A stretch of 52,080 bases of DNA from Bacillota bacterium (GCA_012840015.1 DUMF01000003.1:1-52080), one strand, 5' to 3'. Positions 43,562-52,080 are shown, counted from the first letter of the stretch. The notes: generated by a model not told the origin, from the letters alone. Numbers and translations are program-made.

Positions 43562-43963
43562 ATGAGTGACCGTCTTATCAGAGTGTTGGTAGCCAAGCCG
43601 GGGCTAGATGGCCACGACAGGGGGGCGAAGGTAGTCGCCCGGTCGCTGCGTGATGCCGGTATGGAAGTGATCTACACAGGTCTGCGGCAGACTCCGGAGA
43701 AGATCGTCGAAGCCGCCTTGCAGGAAGACGTCGACGTAGTTGGCCTTAGCATTCTGTCAGGAGCCCACATGGCCATCTTACCGCGGGTGATCGAGTTGCT
43801 TAAGAAGCACGGACTAAATGACGTGTTGGTAGTTGCCGGTGGGGTTATTCCCAACGACGACGTACCCGCCTTAAAAGAAATGGGCGTATCGGCAGTTTTC
43901 ACACCGGGGACTTCGACAAAGGATATAGCCGCATTCATACGGGCCAACGTGAGGCGGAGGTGA
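43562..43963 (+). CDS. Methylmalonyl-CoA mutase cobalamin-binding subunit
   Basis: A 133-residue B12 domain: [23 protein letters not shown] (DxHxxG motif with the cobalt-binding His), [14 protein letters not shown] and [14 protein letters not shown]. It starts with ATG behind GGAGG, 14 bases after the large subunit. It must associate with the large subunit to make the active enzyme. Confidence 0.95.
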   Translation: MSDRLIRVLVAKPGLDGHDRGAKVVARSLRDAGMEVIYTGLRQTPEKIVEAALQEDVDVVGLSILSGAHMAILPRVIELLKKHGLNDVLVVAGGVIPNDDVPALKEMGVSAVFTPGTSTKDIAAFIRANVRRR

Positions 43964-43968
43964 TGTAG

Positions 43969-44385
43969 ATGGTGCTTGGGTTTGCAGCGTCCAGACTCGA
44001 CCACGTGGGGATCGCGGTCAGAAGTATTGATGAGGCCTCGAGACTTTACGTGGACATACTCGGGCTGAAGGTTCACGGTGTGGAGGTCGTCCCGGAGCAG
44101 AAGGTCAAGGTCGCTTTCATCCCAGTGGGTGACAGTGAGATCGAGCTCCTGGAGTCGACGGCGCCGGACGGCCCGGTGGCGAAGTTTATCGAGGCTAAGG
44201 GAGAAGGTATACAGCACATAGCACTTAGGGTAACGGACATTGAGGAAGCGCTCAAGAAGTGCAAGGAAGTAGGCCTTAGACTTATCGACGAGACGCCGCG
44301 CAAAGGCGCTGGCGGCGCCAGGATAGCGTTCGTACATCCAAAGGGCACGAACGGGGTACTCCTGGAACTTTGCGAGAGAGGATGA
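43969..44385 (+). CDS. mce: Methylmalonyl-CoA epimerase
   Basis: A 138-residue vicinal-oxygen-chelate protein that switches (R)- and (S)-methylmalonyl-CoA, allowing mutase and decarboxylase to work in series. Metal ligands are seen in [11 protein letters not shown] (His), [10 protein letters not shown] (His) and the final VLLELCE (Glu). It follows the B12 subunit gene by 5 bases. Length and motifs are standard for the family. Confidence 0.95.
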   Translation: MVLGFAASRLDHVGIAVRSIDEASRLYVDILGLKVHGVEVVPEQKVKVAFIPVGDSEIELLESTAPDGPVAKFIEAKGEGIQHIALRVTDIEEALKKCKEVGLRLIDETPRKGAGGARIAFVHPKGTNGVLLELCERG

Positions 44386-44415
44386 GTCTCCCAGCTTCAG
44401 ACGGAGGTGAGGCAA

Positions 44416-45966
44416 TTGGGGATCGAGGAAAGACTTATTGAGCTCAAGGAACGCCGCAATAAAGTCAGGCAAGGAGGCGGCCCCGAGAGGATCGAGAAGC
44501 AGCATTCGAGCGGCAAACTCACTGCACGGGAGCGCATCGAGCTGCTGCTGGACGCTGGCACATTTCACGAAATAGGTGGGTTCGTGAAGCACCGATGCGT
44601 GGACTTTGGAATGGATAAGGAGGTTGCTCCCGGGGAAGGCGTCGTAACGGGCTGGGGGTTGGTGGAGGGACGGCCTGTGTGCGTCTCATCGCAGGACTTC
44701 ACGGTGATCGGCGGGTCGCTCGGTGAGATGCATGCTTCGAAGATCGTGAAGGCGATGGAGCTAGCGGCCAAAATGGGCTGCCCGTTCATCGCGCTGAACG
44801 ATTCTGGTGGAGCACGTATTCAAGAAGGAGTAGATGCGCTGAGAGGATACGGAGACATCTTTTATCGCAATTCGATATACTCGGGCGTGATACCCCAGAT
44901 ATCGGTGATCATGGGCCCCTGTGCAGGCGGCGCTGTGTATTCTCCCGCTCTCACAGACTGGGTCTTCATGGTAGATAAGACCAGCCATATGTTCATCACA
45001 GGGCCTCAGGTGATTAAGGCGGTGACTGGGGAAGAGGTGGACTTCGAGCGGCTGGGTGGTGCCGCCGTCCACAATCAAATAAGCGGAGTGGCTCATTTCA
45101 TAGCTCAAGATGAGCGGACTTGCCTCGCCATGGTGAGGCGACTCCTTGGTTATATTCCTTCCAACAACGCAGAAGAACCGCCTTTCGTTCAAAGCACAGA
45201 TGACCCGCGAAGGTTGGAGCCTGGCCTGCGAGAGGTAATCCCCGACGATCCCAACAAGGGTTACGACATGCATCAGGTGGTAGAGGCAGTGGTGGATAGC
45301 GGAAGCTTCATGGAAGTACACGCCCATTACGCAACGAACATAATCGTCGGGTTTGCACGCTTGGGTGGCAGGAGTGTGGGGGTCATCGCCAACCAGCCGA
45401 GGGTAAAGGCGGGTTGCTTGGACATTGACGCTTCCGATAAAGCAGCCAGGTTCATACGCTTCTGCGATTGCTTCAATGTCCCCGTGCTTACGTTCGCGGA
45501 CGTGCCTGGGTATCTGCCAGGCGTCGGGCAGGAGCATGGCGGAATTATCAGACACGGTGCCAAGTTGCTGTACGCCTACTCTGAAGCTACAGTTCCCAAG
45601 GTCACTGTAATAGTGAGGAAAGCGTATGGTGGCGCATACATAGCCATGTGTTCCCGGCACTTGGGTGGGGATGTGGTCTACGCGCTGCCCACTGCGGAGA
45701 TAGCAGTTATGGGCCCGGAGGCTGCAGCGAACATCATCTTTCGTAATTACATCAAAGAGTCCGCAGATCCGGAAGCCGCCAGGAAAGAGAAAATCCAGGA
45801 GTTCAGGGAAAAGTTCGCAAATCCGTATGTGGCTGCGGCGCGAGGCTACGTGGATGACGTGATAGACCCGGCCGAGATTAGACCCAAAGTGATATCGGCA
45901 TTTGAGGTGCTTAGGACTAAAGCGGAAACTAGGCCAGCCAAAAAACACGGCAACATGCCGGTGTGA
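44416..45966 (+). CDS. mmdA: Methylmalonyl-CoA decarboxylase alpha subunit (carboxyltransferase)
   Basis: A 516-residue acyl-CoA carboxyltransferase that moves the carboxyl group of methylmalonyl-CoA to biotin on the gamma subunit. It shows EKQHSSGKLTARERIELLLD, CPFIALNDSGGARIQEGVD, MGPCAGGAVYSPALTDW, a C-terminal half with GIIRHGAKLLYAYSEATVPK and AYGGAYIAMCSRHLGGD, and a VMGPEAAANIIF end region. The TTG at 44416 behind GGAGGTGA fits family N-termini better than the GTG at 44407, which lies within the binding site. With propionyl-CoA carboxylase-type relatives the direction could be reversed, but the beta and delta subunits downstream show the sodium-pump form. Confidence 0.93.
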   Translation: MGIEERLIELKERRNKVRQGGGPERIEKQHSSGKLTARERIELLLDAGTFHEIGGFVKHRCVDFGMDKEVAPGEGVVTGWGLVEGRPVCVSSQDFTVIGGSLGEMHASKIVKAMELAAKMGCPFIALNDSGGARIQEGVDALRGYGDIFYRNSIYSGVIPQISVIMGPCAGGAVYSPALTDWVFMVDKTSHMFITGPQVIKAVTGEEVDFERLGGAAVHNQISGVAHFIAQDERTCLAMVRRLLGYIPSNNAEEPPFVQSTDDPRRLEPGLREVIPDDPNKGYDMHQVVEAVVDSGSFMEVHAHYATNIIVGFARLGGRSVGVIANQPRVKAGCLDIDASDKAARFIRFCDCFNVPVLTFADVPGYLPGVGQEHGGIIRHGAKLLYAYSEATVPKVTVIVRKAYGGAYIAMCSRHLGGDVVYALPTAEIAVMGPEAAANIIFRNYIKESADPEAARKEKIQEFREKFANPYVAAARGYVDDVIDPAEIRPKVISAFEVLRTKAETRPAKKHGNMPV

Positions 45967-45999
45967 CGGGCATGAGGAGACAGTTGGAGGTGAGGTCGC

Positions 46000-46386
46000 G
46001 TGATCGCTGATACGTTAGTAGGTGGGTTGTTTCTGTCGGTGGTTGACATGGCGGTGGTCTTCGCGGTTCTGTTTGGATTGGCGTTCATAACTAAAGGGCT
46101 GTCGACAGTAATAAGGCGGGGCGAAGAAGGTGGTGGCAACCCAAAAAAAGTTGAGCCGCCCAGGGGGCGGACTTCAGACACCGTAGCGGACTGGGAGGAA
46201 CCGCTGCGGGACGGCGAGGATGACCGAAGCGTAGCCGCGGTGATTGCTGCAGCCGCAGCGGCGTGTGAGGGTCGATATAGTTTTGCGAACTTAAAGGTTA
46301 GCGGAGTATTTAACACGGGGGTTGCACCCAGCCAGTGGGCGCTGTTGGGTAGACAGCGACAGATCATGGCCAAGGTAGGGAGGTAG
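46000..46386 (+). CDS. Decarboxylase delta subunit (OadG-like small membrane protein)
   Basis: A 128-residue protein with a single N-terminal membrane segment (VVDMAVVFAVLFGLAFITKGL) and a charged, Pro- and Glu-rich cytoplasmic part, the build of OadG/MmdD subunits that stabilise the complex and tie the alpha subunit to the membrane part. RYSFANLKVSGVFNTG and a final SQWALLGRQRQIMAKVGR are its conserved-looking end. It starts with GTG behind GGAGGTGAGG. Confidence 0.8.
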   Translation: MIADTLVGGLFLSVVDMAVVFAVLFGLAFITKGLSTVIRRGEEGGGNPKKVEPPRGRTSDTVADWEEPLRDGEDDRSVAAVIAAAAAACEGRYSFANLKVSGVFNTGVAPSQWALLGRQRQIMAKVGR

Positions 46387-46393
46387 CACTCAA

Positions 46394-46777
46394 ATGAAGA
46401 GATATAAGGTTACAGTGAATGGAAAGACCTATGAAGTAGAGGTGGAAGAAATCGGTGGCGGCATACGGGCCACTGCTGTGACTCCGGTGGCAGAACTAGC
46501 ACCAGCTGCGCCGCCTGCTCCAGCGCCAGCGCCGGCTGCTCCCCAGACAGCGGACACCGGGGATGGGGAAATCATCAGGGCGCCTCTCCCTGGAGTGATA
46601 ACCGAATACAAGGTCAAGGCAGGCGAACGCGTAAAGAGAGGACAGGTGCTATTACTCCTGGAAGCGATGAAAATGCAGAACGAAATCATGGCTCCTAGAG
46701 ACGCTCTGGTTAAGAGTATAGACAACAATCAGGGTGCTAACGTTAATACTGGGGATCGTCTGCTCACACTAGAATGA
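46394..46777 (+). CDS. mmdC: Biotin carrier (gamma) subunit of methylmalonyl-CoA decarboxylase
   Basis: A 127-residue biotinyl protein. It opens [19 protein letters not shown], continues through a flexible Ala/Pro linker (residues 37-55), and ends in a biotinyl domain with the lysine target in [13 protein letters not shown]. Biotin here shuttles CO2 from the alpha to the beta subunit. Only 7 bases separate it from the delta gene. Confidence 0.95.
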   Translation: MKRYKVTVNGKTYEVEVEEIGGGIRATAVTPVAELAPAAPPAPAPAPAAPQTADTGDGEIIRAPLPGVITEYKVKAGERVKRGQVLLLLEAMKMQNEIMAPRDALVKSIDNNQGANVNTGDRLLTLE

Positions 46778-46793
46778 CCGGGGGCTGATAAAA

Positions 46794-47912
46794 ATGGACT
46801 TTGGAAGGGTATTTGCCACTCTGGCTAGCAGCACGGGGCTGATTCAGCTAAAGCTGGGTAACATAGTGATGCTCTTCGTCGGATTCGGCCTGCTATATCT
46901 CTCTATAAAGAAAGGTTTTGAGCCGCTTTTGCTATTGCCGATAGGCTTTGGGTGTGTGCTGGCCAACCTGCCGGCGACCGGGATAATGGATCCCGGAGGG
47001 CTAATGAAGTATCTTTACTTCGGTGTGGAACACGAGATATTCCCGCCACTGATCTTCATGGGCGTCGGTGCTATGACTGATTTCGGCCCGCTGATAGCGA
47101 ACCCCTGGACCATGTTGATGGGAGCCGGGGCACAACTTGGCATATTCATAGCCATGATGGGAGCCAAATTGCTGGGGTTCACGCTTAAAGAAGCCGGGTC
47201 AATAGGGATCATCGGCGGAGCTGATGGGCCCACCGCCATTTACGTGACGGTAAAAATGGCACCTCACCTTCTTGGTCCCATAGCCGTAGCAGCGTACTCA
47301 TACATGTCACTGGTACCGCTCATCCAGCCGCCCATAATGTACGCGCTGACTACTAAAGCTGAGCGGCAAATCGTCATGGAACAGCTCAGGCCGGTCTCTA
47401 AGACAGAGAAGATCCTGTTCCCAATAGTTACTGCGGTAGTCATAAGCTTGCTGCTCCCGATGATTGCCCCGCTGATCGGCATGTTGATGTTGGGCAATCT
47501 CTTTAGAGAAGCGGGCGTGGTGGAGAGGCTATGGAAGACAGCTCAAAATGAGCTGATAAACATCATAACCATTTTCCTGGCCACTTCCGTGGGTGCTACG
47601 ATGAGCGCTGATAGCTTCCTCACCTTAAGGACGATCGAGATAATATGCCTTGGCCTCGTAGCTTTTGCTGGCGGCACCGCCGGAGGGCTATGGGTGGGTA
47701 AGATCATGAACTGGCTGAGCAGAGGCAAGATCAACCCGCTTATAGGCTCTGCCGGCGTGTCTGCAGTGCCGATGGCAGCCAGAGTCTCGCAGGTTGTGGG
47801 GCAGAGAGAAAATCCCGGCAACTTCCTGCTGATGCACGCCATGGGCCCCAACGTGGCAGGGGTAATCGGTACCGCAGTGGCAGCCGGCTGTATGCTGGCA
47901 TTGCTCATGTAG
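46794..47912 (+). CDS. mmdB: Sodium-pumping decarboxylase beta subunit (MmdB/OadB/GcdB family)
   Basis: A 372-residue integral membrane protein with about 10 segments. It decarboxylates carboxybiotin and couples this to Na+ export. The family signature [21 protein letters not shown] contains the essential Asp, and [22 protein letters not shown] and the late [20 protein letters not shown] region are also conserved. ATG at 46794 behind GGGGGCTG. It is the end of the decarboxylase block. Confidence 0.95.
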   Translation: MDFGRVFATLASSTGLIQLKLGNIVMLFVGFGLLYLSIKKGFEPLLLLPIGFGCVLANLPATGIMDPGGLMKYLYFGVEHEIFPPLIFMGVGAMTDFGPLIANPWTMLMGAGAQLGIFIAMMGAKLLGFTLKEAGSIGIIGGADGPTAIYVTVKMAPHLLGPIAVAAYSYMSLVPLIQPPIMYALTTKAERQIVMEQLRPVSKTEKILFPIVTAVVISLLLPMIAPLIGMLMLGNLFREAGVVERLWKTAQNELINIITIFLATSVGATMSADSFLTLRTIEIICLGLVAFAGGTAGGLWVGKIMNWLSRGKINPLIGSAGVSAVPMAARVSQVVGQRENPGNFLLMHAMGPNVAGVIGTAVAAGCMLALLM

Positions 47913-48044
47913 TAGCCGCGATACGAAGGTTTGTAACGCTTCCGATCTGGCTCCGCGAACGCTCTATGGTAATGGCTCACGCCAGCGCGAGCGATCACAT
48001 TGATGAAAACGGCGAGGGGTACCCGTAGACCGGCCGAGCTTATG

Positions 48045-48390
48045 TGGTCGTCATATGCGGGTCGTCGGGCAGCGGAAGAGCTCTCTGAACAGCAGCCTCA
48101 TACACAAGTGGCGGCGCGAAGGCATGAAGGTCAGCGTGATCGCGGTATACCAAACCACCCATTTACTGGAGGGGCGCTCCCGGAGCGACAGGCTCATGAT
48201 GGACTCTGCGCCCTCGGCAGGGAGATCGGCGATGTATTTGTCGTGAACAAGGCAGACAGAAAGGGCTCAGACAGAACGGTCCTGGAACTGGAACGTGCTG
48301 GAACTCGCCCGGCCGGGAAGGCTTGGCGGGCGCCAGCGGTGAAGACGGCGGCAACCATAGGTGAGGAAATTGCCGCGGAGCCAGGCCCAT
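48045..48390 (+). pseudogene. Remains of a second MeaB/ArgK-type GTPase gene
   Basis: Two separated pieces in different frames: RKSSLNSSLIHKWRREGMKV with SVIAVYQTTHLLEG (decayed Walker A and following strand), and GDVFVVNKADRKGSDRTVLE with GKAWRAPAVKTAATIGEEI. Between them about 80 residues are missing, including the DxxG region. The sequence differs from the intact meaB just downstream (IKAFRSEGKRVGVIAV there), so this is a distinct paralogue rather than a recent tandem copy. Confidence 0.75.
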
Positions 48391-48458
48391 GAACCGGTTT
48401 CTTTGGTACGTGGTACTTCGGGTCGTCTGTTACTTACTACATGGAGGAGGATGGCAAC

Positions 48459-49403
48459 GTGGTGTCGATTCTTGAGCGGATCCTGGCAGGTGATAAGCTT
48501 GCGCTGGCACGGGCTATTAGCATGGTAGAAAACGAAGAGCCTGGAGCAAAGGACATCATGAAAAAGGTGCACACGATGTCGGGTAAGAGTCACATAGTTG
48601 GCATCACTGGGGCCCCCGGGGTGGGGAAAAGCACACTTGTGAATGGGCTCATCAAAGCCTTTAGATCTGAAGGGAAGAGGGTAGGCGTGATAGCTGTCGA
48701 CCCAACGAGCCCGTTCTCTGGCGGTGCCATCTTGGGTGATCGATTGCGCATGCAGTCTCATGCCCTCGATCCCGGCGTGTTCATCCGCAGTCTTGCCACT
48801 AGAGGCTACTTGGGAGGGCTCTCGAAGGCCGCAGGACAAGTAATCAAGCTCTTGGACGTTTATGGAAGTGAGGTCATATTAGTCGAAACCGTAGGAACCG
48901 GGCAGTCTGAGGTCGACATAATGAGGTACGCACACACCGTAGTAGTTGTCGTGGCTCCGGGCTTAGGAGATGAGATCCAGGCTATCAAGGCAGGAATTCT
49001 TGAAATAGGCCACGTTTTCGTGGTTAACAAGGCGGATAGGGATGGTGCCGATAAGACAATTCAAGAGCTCCAGTTCATGTTAGATATGTCGCGAGAAGAG
49101 AAAGCCTGGAAGCCGCCCATCATTAAGGCGGTAGCGAGCCGCGGTGACGGGCTCAACGAGGTCGCTCGGAACGTGAAGGAGCACTTGAAGGTACTCCAAG
49201 TCACTGGACGGCTGACCGATCATATGAAGCGGGCTGCCGAGTTCGAAGTGCGGGAGTTACTGATTGACTCCCTTGTGGACAATGTAATAAGCAGGGCCAA
49301 AGCCGCTGGCGAATGGGAACGCATCATCCACCGCGTCGCCGGTCGCGACCTCGATCCGTACGCCGCCGCATGTAGACTGAGTCGTTTCCTACGATCGTCA
49401 TAG
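48459..49403 (+). CDS. meaB: MeaB/ArgK-type GTPase, methylmalonyl-CoA mutase chaperone
   Basis: A 314-residue G3E GTPase that protects and reactivates methylmalonyl-CoA mutase and gates cobalamin loading. Walker A ITGAPGVGKSTLVNGLI, switch region VDPTSPFSGGAILGDRLRM, VILVETVGTGQSEVDIM and the base-specificity VVNKADRDG are all intact. The GTG at 48459 lies 8 bases after GGAGGAGG and gives the normal MVSILERILAGDK start; an ATG at 48441 is within that binding site. Placed after the mutase operon with 540 bases of decayed DNA between. Confidence 0.93.
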   Translation: MVSILERILAGDKLALARAISMVENEEPGAKDIMKKVHTMSGKSHIVGITGAPGVGKSTLVNGLIKAFRSEGKRVGVIAVDPTSPFSGGAILGDRLRMQSHALDPGVFIRSLATRGYLGGLSKAAGQVIKLLDVYGSEVILVETVGTGQSEVDIMRYAHTVVVVVAPGLGDEIQAIKAGILEIGHVFVVNKADRDGADKTIQELQFMLDMSREEKAWKPPIIKAVASRGDGLNEVARNVKEHLKVLQVTGRLTDHMKRAAEFEVRELLIDSLVDNVISRAKAAGEWERIIHRVAGRDLDPYAAACRLSRFLRSS

Positions 49404-49659
49404 CACCTTCAAAATTGTGCGGCAGTGCTAAGCTTATGGGCTCCTTTGTCGAGATCGATCGGATCCATCCCAACCGACCAGACCGTCGATTGTTCCAAAA
49501 TGCAACCAGTTGGACACTCGGCAGATACATCGGTCGCTTCGCACCTAACCCCGTTTCCCCGGCTGTTTTTCCGGAATCAGGCAGCGCGCTACCACCGCGC
49601 GGGCCACTCTCATCGAGGCCAGCTATCCTGGAGCCATCTCCTGATCTAGGACATTACAC

Positions 49660-49989
49660 CCTGATTGGTAGCAATCTCGCACGGTTATTCTGGAACGCTT
49701 TGTGGAGCTCCTCGGGCGCCATATAATGGATGCTCGAGTGTATCCGCCTCTTATCGTAGAATTCGGTGCACTCTGCCACAGTCCGGTACGCTTCCGTGAA
49801 CGTATCGAACCCCTGCCCAGCCTAGTATTCATCCTCAAGTACTCGATGAAACGCCTCTATGTGAACGTTCTTGTTCGGCGTCCTGCACGGTATCCTCTCA
49901 TGCTCGACGCCGTAGTGCTCGCACGCAGCCTCGAATACGTCGGCTATGAACTGTGGTCCGTTATTCGTCCTCAACACCGGACTTGCCAC
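49660..49989 (-). mobile_element. IS3-family transposase (OrfB) C-terminal remnant
   Basis: The reverse strand reads PVLRTNNGPQFIADVFEAAC, YGVEHERIPCRTPNKNVHIEAFHRVLEDEY, a stop, FDTFTEAYRTVAECTEFYDKRRIHSS and, after a frame change, YMAPEELHKAFQN. This is the DDE-domain tail of an IS3/IS150-like OrfB. The catalytic Glu is in HIEAFHR; the Asp positions differ (RTNNG in place of RTDNG). It is cut exactly where the hbd remnant begins. The stretch 49404-49659 upstream on the plus strand shows nothing I can name. Confidence 0.8.
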
Positions 49990-50420
49990 ATAACCCTGCA
50001 ATGGTCATGGAGCTTGTGGAAGTGGTTAAGGGCGAGCACACAGCCATGGAAACCGCACAAGCCGTGTACGAGTTTGCCAAGAAGATCGGCAAGGCACCCA
50101 TCCTTCTAAAGAAGGAGATCTTCGGCTTCGTAGTGAACAGGATCTTAGGGGCGATTAACCGGGAAGCCCTGTACTTAGTAGAGCAGGGGGTAGCAACACC
50201 TGAAGAAATTGATATAGGTGTGACCAAGGGGCTGGGGCATCCGATGGGACCCTTCGCGTTGATGGATCTTACAGGCATAGATACGTCCTACTTGATTGGC
50301 ATGGAAAGGTACAGGATAACCGGTGATCCCAAGGACAAACCATCGCCGTTGGTAGAAGAGAAGTATAAGAAGGGCGAATGGGGAAGAAAGACCGGCAAAG
50401 GCTGGTATACGTACAAGTAG
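49989..50420 (+). pseudogene. hbd: 3-hydroxybutyryl-CoA dehydrogenase, C-terminal half only
   Basis: The frame reads NPAMVMELVEVVKGEHTAME, KAPILLKKEIFGFVVNRIL, EIDIGVTKGLGHPMGPFALMDLTG and ends EWGRKTGKGWYTYK. This is the C-terminal domain of the 3HCDH family including the end of the linker (normally HFFNPxxxMxLVEVV). The NAD-binding half is missing; the break coincides with the truncated IS3-family gene, so an insertion followed by deletion removed it. The remaining 143 codons are open, so the loss may be recent. A small protein of this half could still be made from an internal ATG but would lack cofactor binding. Confidence 0.88.
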
Positions 50421-50510
50421 GGGCTTCTTTTGTACCGATCGTGGGGGAATCGACAGATTCCCCCGTTTTGGCAGTTAGGGAGGATGGTATGGATACGACA
50501 GGAGTGAGTT

Positions 50511-51225
50511 ATGGTGAACAGGATTTGCGAGTTACTTGGGATCAGGTACCCAATTATACAGGGGGGCATGGCCCACGTAGCCACTGGAGCACTGGCAGCT
50601 GCCGTTTCCGAAGCCGGCGGGCTCGGTATTCTTGGCACAGGGCATGCTAGCAAAGAGTGGATAAAGGCAGAGATTGCCACAATAAGGAGTATCACGCAGA
50701 AACCGTTTGGCGTCAACATTGCCATGTTTTCTCCTAACGTCAGGGACGTAGTTGACGTGGTAGTAGAGGAGGGAGTGCCGGTAGTAACCACAGGTGGCGG
50801 CAATCCCATGCCATATATTAAAGCTCTGAAGGAGGCAGGGGCGAAATTTATTCCGGTGGTGCCCAACGCATGACTGGCGAAGAAGATGGAAGACGCCGGC
50901 GCTGACGCTATAGTAGCGGAAGGCACCGAAGCGGGTGGGCACGTGAGCAACAGGATGACAAGTATTGTGCTCATCCCTGCAGTACGGGACGCCGTAAAGA
51001 TCCCTGTAATTGCAGCAGGCGGAATTGCAGATGCTCGTGGCGTGGTAGCGGCGTTTGCCCTAGGAGCTGACGCGGTGCAGATGGGAACCAGGTTTCTTTG
51101 CAGCAGGGAATGTATTGTTCACCCAAGGTATAAGAAGGCGATCGCAGAAGCTAAGGACGATTGTACCGTAGTCACAGGGATTGCTCTTGGGAATCCACTT
51201 AGAAGCCTGGCAAACCAATTTTCCA
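50511..51225 (+). pseudogene. Nitronate monooxygenase/FabK-like FMN protein with in-frame TGA and lost C-terminus
   Basis: FMN-dependent TIM-barrel of the nitronate monooxygenase/enoyl-ACP reductase II group. It begins MVNRICELLGIRYPIIQGGM behind AGGAGTGAG, continues ALAAAVSEAGGLGILGTG, KPFGVNIAMFSP, then meets a TGA at 50871-50873 where the family has a small residue before LAK. The same frame then goes on without a gap: LAKKMEDAGADAIVAEGTEAGGHV, PVIAAGGIADARGVVAAFALGADAVQMGTRFL, until homology stops near 51220 at LRSLANQF. About 80 C-terminal residues are replaced by foreign sequence. Nonsense mutation is the simplest view; read-through cannot be excluded for the TGA but the tail loss argues for a dead gene. 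Confidence 0.8.
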
Positions 51226-51480
51226 GGCTTCAAGAGCGTTGTTCAAAGAGCAGCACTTTTCGCTCGTTCGGACGAAATCGGTGCACTTGAAATTGGAGAG
51301 TCACTGCAGTCCGAGTCTGAGTACGACCTAGATAAGGAGCAAGATCTAAGAAAAGACGAAATGCAGTTACTACTCGCAGCAAAAGCAAAATACAAGACCA
51401 CACGTGAAATGGCAAGGCATCTTGGCATTAGCCAGTCCACGGTAGTGCGGAAGCTTAAGAAACTTGGCATAAACGGCTAG
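51205..51480 (+). pseudogene. C-terminal remnant of another sigma-54-dependent activator
   Basis: In a frame different from the preceding gene, the sequence reads NFPG, FKSVVQRAALFARSDEIGAL, then a charged linker, KDEMQLLLAAKAKYKTTREM and ARHLGISQSTVVRKLKKLGI. The first part is the end of an AAA+ sigma-54 activator (normally NFPGNVRELxNVVERA, here with NVREL deleted), the last part a TyrR-like helix-turn-helix. It fuses directly to the broken nitronate monooxygenase gene, so a deletion joined the two. Confidence 0.75.
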
Positions 51481-51668
51481 AGACGTAGTGAGGTGACCTA
51501 GGGAAGGTAGTTGGTCCCATTCTAGCTGATCTAGCCGCAAAACGCTGACTTTCTGCCAGGGCCTCCCCGGGAGCTTCTGTTCGCCAGGCTCTCTATGGCA
51601 GCCCCTGTAAGGGGTTTATGTCCCTGAAAGCCTTGTACGTGTGCAGTGGGAATCTTCTCCCCAGAAGG

Positions 51669-51941
51669 TCACGCCCCGTCGATCTTCTTAATCTCGAAGA
51701 CAACGGCATTTGCTACGTCGGGACACTGTAACCGCGCGACGTCTTCCACCCAACCCGAACCGGGCTGAGAGAAAGCCTGACCGGTGAGGTAGCCGCTTAT
51801 GGCGTTCAACGCGTACAGGCAGAGAGGTCCTTTGACGTCGGCTATTACAGTACCGTCCAGGAGCGTAAATCCGTCTCCTACCTTTAAACCAGCTGAACAA
51901 TGGCCCTTTATTTGACTGACCCGAACCCGAATGTTCTTCAC
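51669..51941 (-). CDS. TIGR04076-type small protein
   Basis: A 90-residue protein beginning MKNIRVRVSQIKGHCSAGLKVG, with GPLCLYALNAISGYLTG, VARLQCPDVANAVVFEIKKI. The CxAGxKVGD start and the LQCPDxxNxVVFxI end are the signature of a small family (TIGR04076) of unknown role, with three conserved cysteines that could bind metal. The GTG at 51941 follows GAGGGGAGGG, so an in-frame ATG at 51992 is not used. It stands alone; nothing was recognised in 51942-52080 or in 51481-51668 apart from a tiny CCCCT/AGGGG stem near 51605. Confidence 0.78.
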   Translation of the reverse strand: MKNIRVRVSQIKGHCSAGLKVGDGFTLLDGTVIADVKGPLCLYALNAISGYLTGQAFSQPGSGWVEDVARLQCPDVANAVVFEIKKIDGA

Positions 51942-52080
51942 AATACTTCCCTCCCCTCGTATGCTTTGGTTTAGAGAGTTTGAGTCAAACAAAAGGTTGT
52001 TAGCTGTTCAGTTGAAATAGGGCGGGCTTCCTGACAAAATCGATTTAGCGATCCGGGCGAGTCTATCTACCTCCCTGTTG

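Noticed and set aside
43672-44592. 306-codon reverse-strand frame opposite the B12 subunit and epimerase genes
   Set aside because: It lies fully antisense to two well-supported genes and has no family features; a shadow of biased codon use.
44761-45948. 395-codon reverse-strand frame opposite mmdA
   Set aside because: Antisense to a strongly conserved carboxyltransferase gene; composition (many His, Arg, Cys, Tyr) is typical of shadow frames.
50874-50901. Stem directly after the TGA as a selenocysteine insertion element
   Set aside because: The stem starts immediately after the TGA and its loop lacks the usual features; the gene also lost its C-terminus, so a dead gene is more likely.

Overview
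The window looks like a chromosomal segment of a Gram-positive anaerobe of the Clostridia, in the Peptococcaceae/Moorellales sphere and perhaps a propionate-metabolising or syntrophic one. This is inferred from strong AGGAGG-type ribosome binding sites with many GTG/TTG starts, a short HisG with a separate HisZ, YfmF/YfmH peptidase homologues, formate-tetrahydrofolate ligase, sigma-54 control of acyl-CoA pathways, and a sodium-pump type methylmalonyl-CoA decarboxylase. No species can be named from sequence alone.

Layout. 1-1.5 kb: hisG (cut by the window edge) and hisZ, leftward, with a sigma-A-like promoter. 1.5-3.1 kb: decayed DNA with two IS256-type transposase scraps and a broken beta-helix gene. 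3.3-7.6 kb: an AbgT-type transporter, an M20 amidohydrolase and a broken D-aminoacylase, together a salvage locus for acylated amino acids. 7.6-11.7 kb: a compact operon of unknown purpose. It holds a Phd-like antitoxin with its own promoter and palindromic operator, a MocA-like nucleotidyltransferase with an N-terminal part that resembles a RelE/ParE toxin, an ECF S-component, a THEP1-like NTPase, a methyltransferase and an MFS transporter. 11.8-19 kb: yfmF-yfmH, a membrane-anchored propeller-like protein, then hutI, a cyclodeaminase and fhs, which link histidine breakdown to tetrahydrofolate. 19-25 kb: coaX, an E1-like ThiF protein fused to a DUF1893 domain, a DUF255 protein, trxA with a CsoR-family regulator gene and two operator-like palindromes, and an EamA transporter. 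25-27 kb: a small hydrophilic protein and an MFS transporter.

27-39 kb is a leftward catabolic operon: two-subunit class I fumarase/hydratase, two class III CoA-transferases, a divergent B12-dependent acyl-CoA mutase with its cobalamin subunit, thiolase, short-chain dehydrogenase, a complete tripartite tricarboxylate transporter (TctABC) and a stand-alone pyruvate-kinase C-terminal-like protein. A PrpR-type sigma-54 activator is divergently encoded. Between them lies a good -24/-12 promoter, and a second one precedes the rightward methylmalonyl-CoA operon at 41.8-47.9 kb (mutase, B12 subunit, epimerase, decarboxylase alpha, delta, gamma and beta subunits, then MeaB). Together these genes would import an organic acid, activate it to a CoA thioester, rearrange its carbon skeleton, cleave it thiolytically, and interconvert succinyl-CoA and propionyl-CoA with sodium pumping.

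From 47.9 kb the DNA is littered with remains: a second meaB in pieces, an IS3-family scrap joined to half of an hbd gene, a nitronate-monooxygenase-like gene with an in-frame TGA, and the tail of another sigma-54 activator. The window ends with a small TIGR04076-type protein. Starts given here were chosen from ribosome binding sites and family N-termini. All functional calls rest on motif recognition, not on database searches.
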